From Uloborus plumipes (taxonomy: Eukaryota; Arthropoda; Arachnida; Araneae; Uloboridae), in NCBI GenBank assembly GCA_038373865.1, contig JAXGGA010001106.1:62001-126000 (forward strand): a stretch of 64,000 nt of DNA, read 5' to 3'. How positions within the stretch are numbered: position 1 is the stretch's first letter; every line of letters begins with the position of its first letter. Made by a program: the position numbers and the translations under genes. This document shows, piece by piece, positions 1 to 11,330 of this stretch. Below the pieces are notes generated by a model. It was not told where the DNA came from. It searched no databases and saw nothing but the letters and a program-made list of their open reading frames with translations.

Positions 1-332
1 CATTAAGTACAGACTGTTTAATTTTTAGAACATAATGTTTGATGTTATTTGTTTCTATTTTAAGTATAAGCCAACTGACAGAACCTATAAAAGTGTTTAT
101 TAACGATAACTCTTAAGTTTGGACTTGTTTTATCTCCATTGTCATTTAGATTTCAATTGCTCAGATTTACGAGAAAAAATGTCTCATTTGAGTAAGAATT
201 ACATAGTCAGCCAACATAAAATCCATTTTATTTTTTAAAAAAATTTCAGTTTTTTGTAAAAATACTATGTGGCACGCTGAGCTTTTTCTCTCCAGATAGT
301 GGCACTCTCCCGAAAAAGGTTGGCTACCCCTG
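1..332 (-). mobile_element. End of a hAT-type DNA transposon
   Basis: The minus strand from 332 begins CAGGGGTAGCCAACC, a terminus typical of hAT elements, followed by a stretch containing GTGCCACTATC. The other end would lie outside the window, so no target duplication can be tested. It sits in the PLBD-like gene's downstream intron. Confidence 0.5.
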
Positions 333-1916
333 TGATAGAGCAACATACATGAACATCAATGGCGAAAAAAATTTTGTCCTGCGACAAGTAGTTTTTTTTT
401 AAATAATTTTTAAATTTCAAGCGGGGGTGACGTCACTGGGCACTCGTCGGCGCTTTTGAACTTTCTACTAAGGCGAAGAAAGAGCGAGAAGCTTTAGATG
501 CGAGGAGCGCGAGAAACCGGTTTCTCCGGCTTCCGCACTGTTGTTCGCTCTGCACTGCCGTATTTTTTTTTTCCTCGCCAAGTGATGCGTTCTAAAAATT
601 TGAATACGGATTTCGCCAAAAAATATCAAAACAATCACCCCTAGCAGGGTATTGGATTGCTCTTTGATAAATCCAGTTTTAAATAGTGAATTAGTAGACT
701 TTAAGGTATTGATTACGGAAGGAGAAAATCCCGCAATGAAACGATAATATAGCAAAAATTAAATTTTTATGGATGAAAGTTACTGCCATCCGACGTCACG
801 GGTTTCGGTTTCAAGGCGCGCTTTTTTTGCGCGTGGGTTTTTAAAAAAATCATTAAGAATCAACCGTTGTGTTTTAAAATTCGTCAATGGTGAATTTTTG
901 TGTTTTGTAAGCCTCTTAACAATATGTAGTAGTTAAAAAAGGGATATTCAATAGGTCACAACTACCCTATTGTATGAAATACTTAAAATAAAAATGAGCT
1001 TACTATTAAATAAATAAATATGGCAACGAATATAAATAAGTCTTAATTAATATTTAAAATGTTAATTGCATGATTTTTACCATTTTATAATAACAAAAAT
1101 AACTTTTCTTAAACAGCAACAAAATATTAATATGAATATCCAGGGGCGGCGCTAGCTATGGGGCAGGGGGGAAATTTGGGGTGACTCTCCACCAGTAATT
1201 TTCAATGTTGAAGTTCTAAAAATGCAATTACGAGTTTTAATGATGTTAGGCGAGGGAGGTTCGGGACAGTTTAGGAGTTAAAGTCCAAAACATGTGTGAT
1301 TAATATTTGTAAACCAGAATACACACAGTACAAAGGAAATATAAAAATTATTTACTTTACTGGAAAATTTTCGGGTTCACCCTTGTCTGACTTTGTCTTA
1401 TGAAGAAAAAGAACTTTTAACAGCACCAGTCTACATTCAATAAGTGGATTCAGAGTTTTCGACTGTGAATGTTTCCTGGTGATTTATAATTCCATTAACA
1501 ATATCTTGCAACTCATCTTTTTAACTATTTCAAATTTCTATTTGAGTTGTTGAAAACATTTCTTCTGAACTTTTACAGAGAATTGCAAGTTTTACTATTG
1601 AACTTCGTTAAACACAAACAAATGTGGTTTAAAGTTATGCTTAGAATTTTTATTAGTTTTGTTCAAATCATTAAATAGCCAGTTTCAATTTTCAATTTGT
1701 CAAAAGATATGCTCACATAACTGGAATGGTTACTTATTTGGTTCACATATTTCCAAGAACGCAGTTTCTAAACTAAATATATTCCCATTTTCAATCAAAC
1801 AAATTACTTTTCGAATTATTTGTGGCCGACAAAAAAAAAATTAAATCCATATAAAACCTTACTAAAATTATTGGTTTCAGGCGGCCAAATAATTAACCAC
1901 TCAAACTTATTATAAA
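333..1916. other. Non-coding AT-rich DNA with possible repeat remnants
   Basis: No PLBD exon is visible here. Positions 421-840 are locally GC-richer, with two TGACGTCA-like sites near 428 and 792 in inverted arrangement and an open minus-strand frame of 95 codons (755-468) that resembles nothing I know. At 1141 a CAGGGGCGGCGCTAGC motif looks like another hAT-type end, without a visible partner. Confidence 0.4.
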
Positions 1917-2762
1917 CTAGCTTAATACCCGGCGTTGCCCGGGTGCTTATTAATACAACATAGCATTCAGGGAAAATAAGTTTGAAAGAGTTCTATTCAT
2001 ATGGGTATAAAATAATTTGCATCAATCAGTCTCTTAGGTACAAACTTTGAAAAAAACTAAAATATTACAGAAAGTTAAACGTCTTATCAAAAGGTGAAAA
2101 TTAAAGAGAAATGTTGTCTGTGCTTTGCCGCGTCCACTGACATGAAATATATGCACATGGAAGTGAAAAAATTGCATCAAATTCACCCGCCAAATTCAAA
2201 ATATTAACTTTTCTCTATTAACTGTTCCCACCTACAAAGTAAAAATTATTATAACTCAATCTAATAAATCTGTCTGAAATAAATCTGTTTCTCGTTCTGA
2301 AGGCTTATCTCCATTACAGACGCAACTGTTGTCGCATTGCAAATTTGAAATTCAAATCCGTGGTTCTTTTTATAAAGTCCACATGAATTATGATTGTTTT
2401 TTACTTATTTCAATGCTAAAAGGAAATAGGTGAGCCTTAAATTGAAAATTCATTACTTTAATCGTAATCATTGTTGGAAAATACTAATATTTAAAAATCT
2501 TAAATTTCATCAATTTGAATACTAAAAGGCCTATCTCGATTACAATATAAATAGGCTAGATTCCTATAAAAGGGTCATTTTTTGACAAAAAATTTAAATT
2601 TGAGCTTTTTAGATTTTTTAAAATTTCAAGACCCCGCCTATGAGAATTCTAGGGCATCAAGGAACCTCTGTGTCAAGTTTGATGAAAATCTGATGCAAAC
2701 TGTGGATTTGTATAGAGAACAAGTATATATATATACATACACTCATTTTTATAGATATAGAT
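1917..2762 (+). repeat. Dispersed repeat, CCCGGCGTTGCCCGGG-headed family, copy 1
   Basis: It begins with a short GC palindrome (tacccggcgttgcccggg) and ends with an AT-rich tail close to tatagatatagat. A second copy with the same head and tail layout lies at 48577-49371. The class is uncertain; heads and tails of this form are common in invertebrate retroposons. It lies inside or downstream of the PLBD-like gene. Confidence 0.5.
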
Positions 2763-3015
2763 TTAGAAGTTACCGAAGTTGAACGTTATTAAACGAACTC
2801 TAATGGACCTTTAAAATCAATTAACCTCAACTGTTGTTCCTCACATCGGAAAGGAAATGAACAACAAATAATAGTATGCAGGTTCACAAGTATAGTTAAT
2901 TTCAACAGTTATTTGTTTTAAGTGTGAGCGAATTAACAAGGTTTCTACAATAAAGAATATCATTGCATGCAACATAAGAGGTAAAACTGCATCTTTTTTT
3001 CTAAAACATGCTTAC

Positions 3016-3110
3016 CAAACCAGATGAAAGCAAATAGAAGTCATCTCCTGAATAAATCACGCCAGGTTGAGATGAAAAAGTAACAGTATGACCGGGTATA
3101 ATGGGAGCAC
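3016..3110 (-). CDS. PLBD-like exon 5, last one in the window
   Basis: It encodes APIIPGHTVTFSSQPGVIYS and GDDFYLLSSGL, matching the family FSS.PG...S.DDFYLL.SGL block. The donor GTAAGC follows in phase 0. The next exon, expected to start near VTLETT, was not found in the remaining 3 kb. Confidence 0.9.
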
Positions 3111-6100
3111 CTAAACAAAAAAGTTGATAATTTCATAAAGTTTGAAACTTAAAATTTCTATGCATTAACTTTTTTATCTCATGTCATTACTCTCATACTT
3201 AAAAAGATATTCATTATTAGACAAAAATTAAGACTCAACAAAAAACACCGGAAACACATCTTTTTCATTTTATAAAAATATTGCTTTAAGAGTATAAGTT
3301 ATACAGGATACATTTTTTAAAAATAGTTATTAACTATTCACTCTTTTTCTGCAAAAAATTTGCCAAAGAATGAAGTTTAGTTTCAATCATGGCTTCTACA
3401 GTCGAATAATGTTTTAACGAATTTGAAGGGACCATAAAAACCAGTTTGTTACAGCGAAATTTTGTTTTTACAGTAACCTCATGTTAAACTAATTTAGGAG
3501 TCTCAGAAGTCTTTGCTACAACATAATTTTCCGTTTTCTGTAAAACAGGATTCGATTATACAGTGGAAGTTCTGTTTTATTTTTTCTGGATGAAAAAACG
3601 CACTAAGGGGAAAAACGTAAAATCAGAGGAGAAGTTAATGAGATGTTTGCTCAGCCAAGTTAAAACAATTTCTTTACTCAAAACAAAAGTAATAATAATA
3701 CATGTTTTACTTCAATATTGAGATTATTTTCATCAAAATTTTACTTACTATTTACTTACTATAATTATTACAATAATTACTTATTATGTACATTTAAACA
3801 CTTTTCTCTGAGTTTTTTAATTCCAAGCAAAATGTTACTTTGTTCGATACTTTTTTTTTATTAAAAAAATGTTCTTTAGCTGCAATTTTCCTATCTTCAC
3901 GTGTTTTGTTTCTAGTGCATTTCGAGTCTTGGTTTTTTTTTTTTTTTTTTTTTTTTTGAAAAAAAAAAAAAAACAAAACAAAGGGAAGAAAAATGTGAGG
4001 GGAGAAACACCCTCACTGTGTGGTCTGCTAAATTTTTTGAGCAGCTTTTGCCAGTCAGTGATTTTAGAAATGCAGTGGTAGATTATACAGGCAACAACAT
4101 TGACTTCTGTAGTAGCTCTGATCCTCTGTTGTCGTTTGTTCTTCTCACAAAAGATAGTAAGACAGAACAAAAAAAAAAGCTAATTTCTTTTAAAGAAAGA
4201 GTCAAAAAAAAAAAAGTTTGAGCAAATTGTAGATTAAAAGTGAATTTGTTCTGTTTGTAGAAAAACATAAGAGGATTTTCAGAAAAAGATGAAAAGTGAA
4301 ATCCGAAATCTTTTAACATTATCCAGCAGCCTTTTTCAGCGAACAGAAGAAAATGATGTCGGAAGCAGGATAACGGACAATGCAAAACCAGGGTTCTAAT
4401 ATACACAATTCTCTCAAAAAAAAATCTTGAAATGCGAAGTTGGCTTTAAATATTTTCTTAAAACTTAAGAATTTTATGAAATCTTAAAGGCATTGATAAT
4501 TAAAACTATACTTAAATAATGTACTAGACTTACCTTCTTGCATTGAAGTATGAAATTTAAAGCTGTACTTCTTCAAAATTCGTAGCATAGTGTTGTATGG
4601 AGACCAAGTGTCTTGCGCGAAATAAATGTCTTTATTTCCTGGCAAAACTTTCACTAGACCAGAGCAAGAGCCAGTCCCGAAAACCTTTTGAGCACTTTTA
4701 TTCAAAACAACTTCTAAGTCTTCCAAATCTCCCATTATGTTCAAAAACCTGTAAAGAGATAGGAAATTAAAATGAAAACAGTTAATACTAAGATGGTGAA
4801 CTTTTTCACGGTTTTAATATTTCTTTAAGAGCCAAAAATAAAAGTTTAAAAAAAAGTATTCTAAATACTTCACTTTAAAGCCAGTTAAATTAAAACATAA
4901 TAAAAAATTTAAAAATGTATCAAAGCAACTAAATAGTTTGTACATAGACTTTTCTTTTTCTAATTTTAGATTTTTGCTTTTGTAAATAAACCAAGAGTTA
5001 TGTTTGAATAACATACGTTTGAATAGTAATTATAATATTTAACTAGTGAGAAAGAAAGTCCAAACTTTGAACATATTTTTAACCATGTTATACCAATAAC
5101 TACACAATAAAGTTTAAAATATAAATTGAGCAAGAGTTTTTTTCGTTGAGTTTTTCACTAAACCAAATTTTTTTGCTCCAATATTAAAAAAAATGTTAAA
5201 AATTAAAACATTACATATTAAAATGAACTCTAATTTAAGATCAATTCTTCTTAACCATAGTTTGTCTTATTCAAACAATAATCATCAACAAATGAGGGGG
5301 GAGCAATTCTTTTAAGCTTTTGAGAATTAACAAGGTTCACAGGGAAAGATTTTTAGAAACAGAAGTAGAACTAGTTTTCTGCAACTTTTCTTGCAATGAC
5401 AAAGACGTAGCAAGCATGTCAAAGCAAAATACAATAAAAACTTCATATGAAACATTGTTTATACGTTTTTATCATTTACACATTTTCTCAATTGGTCCCG
5501 GCAGAGTCTAATACATATTAACGTATACCTATATACGTTTTTTTTAATGCCGTCTCGTAAAAAATGTATAAACAGTGCTTCACTGTAATTATAAATATGC
5601 AGGGTCTGCCCAACCCTGGTGGCTAAAAAAAATTTTTGAAGAAACCGAGAAAAATAATTCTTCTGACACTTAAATTTTTTCCGACTTTTAACGATTTTCA
5701 AAAAATTTTAGCTGGTTTCTAAAAATGTACGACATTTTTGTTCTTTGTTATATGTAGAGTGCATAGTTTAAACAAACTTACATAAGTCCCATTACATCAA
5801 CATCTGTTGATGGCTTGCTTGTCTGATTTCTAATTCCATCTTCCAACCCATGCAGCTGTTCCAATGTAAGAGCGATCTAAAACAGTGTGATTAAAAGAAG
5901 ATTCAAGTTATTATCAAAAAGATTTTTTTAATAGAAATTTAATTCACTCCTTGCTGATTTCAGTTACTTTTTGAAAGGAAATAAAGAACGTTTCATATTA
6001 AGCAGAGCTCGAAATGAACAGTGGTTTGCTGGTCCCGGACCAAAAAGAAAATTATCAGACCAGAAGATACCATGGGACTAGTGAAATTTGGTTCCTTTTT

Positions 6101-7539
6101 TCTTTAAACATTTTAAACATCTTTTTAAACTATTGACATGCAGTTTTCAGGACACAATGTTTCAGTCTCTTTTTAAGAAAAGGTATGTTTAGTAATGACA
6201 AAAAACAAAAGTTTAGTAATGACAAAGTTAAAAAACAGGAACTCAGCAAACATAGTTGGGAAACAGGGCATAATTTTTTTCTCGGAAGCCAAAATTATTT
6301 ACAGACCTACTATGTAGGTGAATTAGATTTTCTAGAAACCTTTTATGTTCACAAAAATTTAAACAATCTCTGTAATAAATCTTTTGCTGTTCCGCATACG
6401 TCTCAAATTTTAATCGATTGGCTCAAATTTATATATTTGGATACCACAAATAGCACATGCTTAGATCTGATTGGTCCATTTTCTTTCCTGTTTTGTATTT
6501 AAACTCTCCCAATACCTTGTTTCATTCCATTTGCTTGCTGGGCACTGAAGAAGGGAGGCTGTTGCCTCCGAAACATGTTTGTTATCTTTGAAAACTTTTA
6601 ATCTTATTTGTGCTTTTAAATGTTGTTTCTCATTTTACCTATGTTATGCGCAAAGCTATTGCTTTTTGATCAAAGCATAATTATTTTTCCGACTTTATGA
6701 AAGAAAAATTCATACACATTAAATTCTGCCACTTTTCAAATAAGTCATAAGAAAACATTACAATCTAAGTGAAATGATAACTTAAAATTATTACCTGATG
6801 CCAATAGATATCATGCTGCCTTCTAGTTTCAATATTGCCATTGATAAAATCTAAATTTTCTTGCAGAAAATCTTTTAGCCTTTCGCAATAATCTGGTTCA
6901 GTAATGCAATAATCTGCAGCAATATTGTTCCAGTGCTTGGTCAGTAAACTGGAAGTCAAATATCCTTCAACTACACCAGCAGCATACGATTGAACACTGT
7001 CTGCATATTTTCCATTGCTGTTTACTTCAAGAAAAGACCATCTACGTAGAAAACAAAATTTAAATTAATGATCTTAATTTTAAGATATACTATGATACAT
7101 ATAATGATGACTTATATTTCATAACACTAATTTAACAATGAGGTCAATAAAGCAATACACCATATTGTATAAGTCGGAAGATCACAATTGAGAAAAAAAA
7201 AATTCAATTGTGACTTGGCCAGTTGACTATTGTTAATTAAAAATTGTGAAACAAACTTTTTTTTTTTTTGCAAATGAATTAAAAGTATTGCATTAACCAT
7301 TAATTATTTTTACACAACTTATGCACTTCAATTACATCATTGTCAGAATAAATTGTTCAAACATACCCATTAATAAAAATTTCATCTATAAAGCTTGCAT
7401 AAGCAACAGCTTTGTCAACAATAGTGTCATGAATTGTGAACCTTCCAGATTTTTCATCATAGGTGACACTTGCGTTTTTGACATTGCTGCAGGACGCAAC
7501 AGCAAATAAAACGCTTATCAGAACACAGATAAGTCTCAT
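3016..7539 (-). CDS. Phospholipase B-like protein (PLBD / lamina ancestor family), 5' half of gene
   Basis: Joined exons, in transcript order: 7539-7367, 7041-6795, 5876-5782, 4748-4534 and 3110-3016, 275 codons with matching phases. The family comprises lysosomal N-terminal-nucleophile hydrolases, made as a secreted precursor and cut by autoproteolysis. Seen: a hydrophobic signal peptide at residues 1-17, WSFLEV and YAAGVVEGYLTS, a paired-Cys stretch (DYCITEPDYC), YWHQIALTLEQLHGLEDG, GDLEDLE, then GTGSCSGLVKVLPGNKD and SGDDFYLLSSGL, in the family order. Cys200 of GSCSG sits where the family nucleophile lies (inference). About half the usual 550-600 residues are missing because the gene runs off the left edge; I see no further exon in 1-3015. 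The start is the only ATG at the head of a signal peptide, 6 bases after a good splice acceptor, so an upstream 5' UTR exon is expected. Substrate and true activity cannot be told from sequence. Confidence 0.93.
3933..3973. repeat. T25-G-A15 homopolymer inverted repeat
   Basis: A run of T (3933-3957) is followed by one G and 15 A, inside a PLBD-like intron. The two runs can pair as a hairpin. The small open frames reported over this stretch are artefacts of the homopolymers. Confidence 0.8.
4534..4748 (-). CDS. PLBD-like exon 4 with probable catalytic cysteine
   Basis: It encodes FLNIMGDLEDLE, then GTGSCSGLVKVLPGNKD and DTWSPYNTMLRILKKY, the most conserved block of the family. The Cys in GSCSG is the likely new N-terminus and nucleophile after autocleavage, inferred by alignment from memory of family members. 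Its acceptor is ctttacAG and its donor GTAAGT. Confidence 0.93.
5782..5876 (-). CDS. PLBD-like exon 3
   Basis: It encodes IALTLEQLHGLEDGIRNQ followed by DVDVMGLM. Its acceptor is ctgttttAG and its donor GTAAGT, and it ends in phase 2. This is the family's typical QL.GLEDG segment. Confidence 0.9.
6185..6620 (+). mobile_element. Penelope-like retroelement remnant (C-terminal part)
   Basis: An open frame of 105 codons (6185-6502) contains ELSKHSWETGHNFF, then a region with FLETFYVHKNLNNLCN. This resembles the C-terminal GIY-YIG endonuclease region of Penelope-like elements (SKH..ETGH, then an IHK.P.N.N motif). Just downstream is ctgaagaagggaggctgttg followed by cctccgaaac, a small hairpin that often follows such ORFs. 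It lies in a PLBD-like intron, antisense to the gene, and only the tail of the element is present. Confidence 0.6.
6795..7041 (-). CDS. PLBD-like exon 2
   Basis: It encodes WSFLEVNSNGKYADSVQSY, the family motif AAGVVEGYLTS, a paired-cysteine stretch and ends at DIYWHQ. Its acceptor is ctacgtAG and its donor GTAATA. The joins are phase 2 in and phase 0 out. Confidence 0.92.
7367..7539 (-). CDS. PLBD-like exon with start codon and signal peptide
   Basis: The start codon is at 7539-7537. The exon encodes signal peptide MRLICVLISVLFAVASC, then the mature N-terminus up to DEIFINGW. The donor GTATGT follows at 7366 and the exon ends in phase 2. The acceptor tttcctAG at 7547-7546 lies 6 bases upstream of the ATG, so the 5' UTR is interrupted by an intron. 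Confidence 0.9.
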
Positions 7540-7547
7540 GATTGCCT

Positions 7548-8699
7548 AGGAAAACAAATATTTGTAGTTAATATTTAGAGAAAAGAAGCGTGAATACTTA
7601 GATAAAAGACAATTTATTAAAAATTAATATATTAGAAAGGCAGATAATTCCTTTACATCAAAATTTTAAAAATAAAAAGTAATTCATAGCACTACCACAT
7701 ATTTCAAATCTTAACTCCCCGTATTGTTAAAAATATTGGTTAAAAATACAAATCATTCATAGTACAGCAAATAAAACTAATAAATATTAAATTAGACTAA
7801 AAAGATTTTTAATATACTTGAAACATATACAAAAAAGTTATGTTTCGAAATAAAACTGCCGGGAGTTTTATTTTTTATTGACCAGACTAGAGTTCAAATT
7901 ATTGTGTTTCTAAAGGCATCAAAATGAGTCGATAAAAAATTTCTATGCGAAAATAATAAAGCAAAGAACTTTCAGAGAATACTTTTGTCAAAGATAAATA
8001 TTAATCCAAAGTATTTACTTCAGAGAAAGGTGAACCACCTTTCTAGAATGACATAAGCAGAACAGCGAACAGCTGAAGGGCTTTTTGACTTTCCAACGCT
8101 TTATCAACAAATGCACGTGAATTCTTGATTTCATTTCATTTCAGTTTTTAAGATCCAACTCGAGCGGGCTGCTCTTGTATTACGTTATTTTCTAATGGCA
8201 ACACTAAAAAATGTCCGTCATGCATTAGCTTCATTTGCATATCAACATCAACAGTGGGATGGGATTGTGCATTTATTTTTTAAATATGTTGAAAAATAAT
8301 TATTTACACACTTCTTTAACAGAAAATAAAGGATTTTTGAGTTAAATTTTAAAGAACTATGAATGATAAAGTATAACTATTTCACAAAATGAAAATTCTA
8401 TCTGTCCTCAAGTATCATTGAAAAATTAATGTTATCCATTTAAAAATATATTTCTCAAGTTAAAGTAAGTATTCCAGTAATTTAGCAACAAATTCCATCT
8501 CTATAAAGAAGCTTTTGTTGCCGAGAAGAATTTAAAACTCATTCGAATACGAAATGTTTCAAACAAATAGTAATTATATGAAACTTGAAAAAAATACATA
8601 GTACAAAAGAGTGTTTTTTATCTCTTCAATGAAATGATTCGGTTGGTGTTGCTGAATGTTATGCATTTTCCGGTTCCATTACATCGAGAATATAGAACG

Positions 8700-8731
<32 letters not shown>

Positions 8732-9168
8732 CCTGAACGTCTGAACATAATTTAGTCCCTTAATATACGTTCGTTTTTGAGATAAATTAGATACCTGGCT
8801 TAATTTTAACATGTTGAATTTTAAATTTTTAATGTGCGGTAAAATTTAGAATTGCAAACCGAAAAATTGAGTCTTGATGTGGAGGATCACCTAAAAACTA
8901 CACAACACATAGGGAGCACAGATCTGAACGATACTCACAAAACCAGGTTCTAAAAAAGATTCAAAACTGACACTTTAAAAATTCAACCATTACTTTCAAC
9001 TATGTGAAGCAGGTGGGGAGGGGGTACAAGGACCCTCCCCGAAATATATTTTTCAAAAATGTAGTTATAAAAACAAGTTTTAGATGATGTTAAGGGGAGA
9101 AGACTCTGGAGACCACCTCAAGAAATGATTAAAAGGGAAAAAAGGAAGTGCTGGAAGTTTTTTGAATG
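7548..9168. other. Upstream region of the PLBD-like gene, no coding seen
   Basis: This should hold the 5' UTR exon and promoter of the minus-strand PLBD-like gene, perhaps near 8000-8260 where base composition is less AT-rich, but I cannot place them. It also holds a long poly-T (about 8699-8726). Nothing coding is recognised. Confidence 0.3.
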
Positions 9169-9348
9169 CTGTCGTCCCCGCTTAATCGGTAACGGATAAA
9201 CAAATACCCCGCTTATACGAATAAATCTTCTCGGAAATGATGCCATATACGCAATGTTAAAGATCCCCACTTAAACAAATACCCCGCTTAATCGAATAAT
9301 ATTTCTTGGAACTGGAACCGACAGTATTCGTTTAAGTGGGGCCTACAG
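9169..9348. mobile_element. TA-flanked MITE, family A copy 1
   Basis: The ends are CTGTCGTCCCCGCTTAA and, inverted, a decayed ..GGGGCCTACAG followed by TA. Internal blocks such as aaataccccgctta and aatattatttc are shared with four other copies in this window. The left flank is TG instead of TA. Family: Tc1/mariner- or pogo-like by end form and TA target (inference). Confidence 0.7.
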
Positions 9349-9536
9349 TATATCACTGAGATATTCGGAGGCCAACCCCTGAAATTTTTTATATTGAAAT
9401 CTTAAAAACCGAGTTGAACCCATTAATAACATGAAGGCAACCAGGGAGAGTTTCTAGTCCTATGTGATGTATAATTCAAAATAAAAAGAAGATTTTTCAT
9501 TCATCTATAATTGTAGCAGTATTTAGAAGCAGTATT

Positions 9537-9569
9537 AGCCTTCTTAGCTATAATTTAGCTAAGAAGGCT
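9537..9569. repeat. Perfect 14-bp-arm hairpin followed by a T run
   Basis: AGCCTTCTTAGCTA is repeated inverted after a 5-base loop and followed by TTTTT. The form resembles a bacterial intrinsic terminator, but in this animal intergenic DNA it is more likely a transposon relic or chance. Confidence 0.5.
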
Positions 9570-10185
9570 TTTTCTATCAATGGTTAATTTTAAAAAATGG
9601 TTGTTAGGAGCAATATTTTTAGCATAATTATGTACATGATTTAGCTTCTGTCAATTGTTTTGCATCCCTGAGTTTACATCTTTTGCATTGAAAAAGGTGT
9701 TCTTTGTAATGCCGAAGCACGTGTATGCAGCATTCCTAGGCAATTGTATTTTTCAACATTGTATTTATGCTTTCATAATTATGTAGATTTAATAAATACT
9801 GTTTAGGCCTTTCTTAAATAAATATCATCAGTTCCAACATATATTTGATTTAGCAGGACATTTTATTTTATGCATTAAAATGTTCCTTGCCTTACCAAAC
9901 TGAGAACACTCGTCTAAAAACATTAATTTTATTTAATGAAAATTTAATAAATGCAACTTTGTACGACAATAACTAAGCCTTTCCTTTGGCCCAACTTCCC
10001 CTTTGTGACAAAGCCTGTAAAAGGGAATTGTTTGTTCAAAGGTGTTCTGGGAATATTTTTTTCCCCTTCTTTTGCAAACTACAAATAAAGTAATATCATA
10101 ACCCACTTAGATTTTCAAAGTACCTATTATTGGTCAAGGAGATGCATTTTGGTTGTCATGTTTGCTGAGAGAAATATCACTTAAG

Positions 10186-10405
10186 GCCATGCAATACACA
10201 ACCAGCCGAATCATGTCATCCAGAGACTGCAGCTTTGTTCTCAGTAGGACTCATCATTCTGGAAAAGACAGTTTGACAGTGCAAACTGGAGACAGAAATC
10301 TTATAGATGCAAACAAACTGGTAGCTAAAGTAAAATTGGCATACCAGTGAGAGACCGCTGCAATGATACAGTTCAACTCGTAAATTGATAGCAAAGTTTG
10401 GGTAT
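10186..10405 (+). repeat. Unnamed dispersed repeat B, forward copy
   Basis: It contains gagactgcagctttgttctc and, further on, agctaaagtaaaattggc, and aligns by eye over about 220 bases with the reverse copy at 10850-11092. A truncated forward copy lies at 10745-10800. No terminal repeats or coding are evident. Confidence 0.6.
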
Positions 10406-10430
10406 AAAGCAGAAAATTACTGCCCTGAAG

Positions 10431-10730
10431 GCATTCATTTCATTTCACACTCCAGGGTCCCCCGTACCTACCACAGCTTCGTGGTTTAACCGGGATAGGG
10501 CCCTGAAGAGCGCTCTGTTCTTAATTTTGAACCAGGGCCTAGGGTCGAGTAAACCCTAGGCCCAGCACCCCCAGAGGTATCGTTTCACTTGGAGGACTTT
10601 GTGACCACTACATTTTTAACGCCTCCCAGCCACCATTAATCAAGACGGTGGATCTTTGTTCGGCTGGGATCGAACCCGGGTCCTTCCGGACACGAGTCCG
10701 ATGCCTTACCGATCGGGCCACCACGGCCCT
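10431..10730 (-). mobile_element. tRNA-derived SINE
   Basis: Read on the minus strand, it starts ggccgtggtggcccgatcgg. It carries an A-box-like TGGCCCGATCGG (10720-10709) and a B box GGTTCGATCCC (10676-10666) at tRNA spacing, then a non-tRNA body with a GGGCCTAGGGT / ACCCTAGGCCC hairpin near 10540-10562, and ends in a GAAAT-type tail. These are the marks of a Pol III SINE of about 300 bp. It sits between copies of repeat B. Confidence 0.85.
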
Positions 10731-10744
10731 AAGAAACATATGCC

Positions 10745-10800
10745 TTCATTTCATCTAGAGACTGCAGTTTATCCTCATTAGGACTCATCAGTCTAGATTA
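10745..10800 (+). repeat. Unnamed repeat B, truncated forward copy
   Basis: It shares tcat..agagactgcag and the following cctcattaggactcatca block with the forward copy at 10186-10405 and then stops matching. It may be the part cut off by the SINE insertion or a separate fragment. Confidence 0.45.
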
Positions 10801-10849
10801 GACTGACCGAACTAGAAGCAGAATAGCCCTGGTTTGGGGTCGGTAATTT

Positions 10850-11092
10850 ATTGCTTAATCCCCAAGCTTTGCCACCAATTTACAAATTGAGCCGCGCCAT
10901 TGCTGCGATCTCTTGTTGGTGTGCTAATTTTACTTTAGCTCATAGATTGTTTGGTACTCTTAGCTTCAAAAAGAGGCTTCCTGCCTCCTCCAGCTTGGTT
11001 ACTGTCTTTTCCAGACTAATGAGTTCTAATGAGGATAAAACTGCAGTCTCAAGATGACATGACCCAGCTGGTGGTGTATTCTGCCGTGCTAA
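10850..11092 (-). repeat. Unnamed repeat B, reverse copy
   Basis: The reverse complement matches the copy at 10186-10405 in the same order of blocks (gagactgcag, then agctaaagtaaaatt, then the end block). Together they make a large imperfect inverted repeat around the SINE. Confidence 0.6.
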
Positions 11093-11330
11093 GCATAAAA
11101 GTTACATGTACACTTTTTAACAAAATTGAGTATCGCCAACAGGTGGCTCTTTATGACGTATTTTACCTGAATACAAAATTATGTGGTCATTTGAGAACAG
11201 GATTTTTTTTCTTTTTTTTAATTCTGAAAAAGTTTTATTTGAATCAAATACATGGTGGCGCAAAACTTTAATGAGTAATATCTCAGTTTGAGCTCAACTG
11301 CAGATACCACTTATGCGCTTAGCACGGCAG
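11081..11330. mobile_element. Short inverted-repeat element with CTGCCGTGCTAAGC ends
   Basis: CTGCCGTGCTAAGC at 11081-11094 is repeated inverted at 11317-11330, with similar neighbouring bases (cataa / gcataa). No target duplication is clear, and it overlaps the edge of repeat B, so these ends may belong to a larger composite. Confidence 0.55.

Noticed and set aside
468..755. 95-codon minus-strand open frame
   Set aside because: No recognisable motif or splice context. It lies in a repeat-like GC-richer patch; it may be a transposon remnant but cannot be supported as a gene.
3794..4221. Several open frames over the T/A runs
   Set aside because: They are low-complexity Phe/Lys translations of homopolymers.
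5585..5650. CAGGGTCTGCCCAACC as a hAT end
   Set aside because: It resembles such ends, but no inverted partner or 8-bp duplication was found, so it is not listed as a feature.
9537..9569. Bacterial-style terminator
   Set aside because: The surrounding DNA is clearly eukaryotic (introns, SINE, MITEs), so the hairpin is listed only as a repeat.
10660..10730. Functional tRNA gene
   Set aside because: It has A and B boxes, but the acceptor stem is not closed and a 230-base body with a GAAAT tail follows, so it is the head of a SINE.
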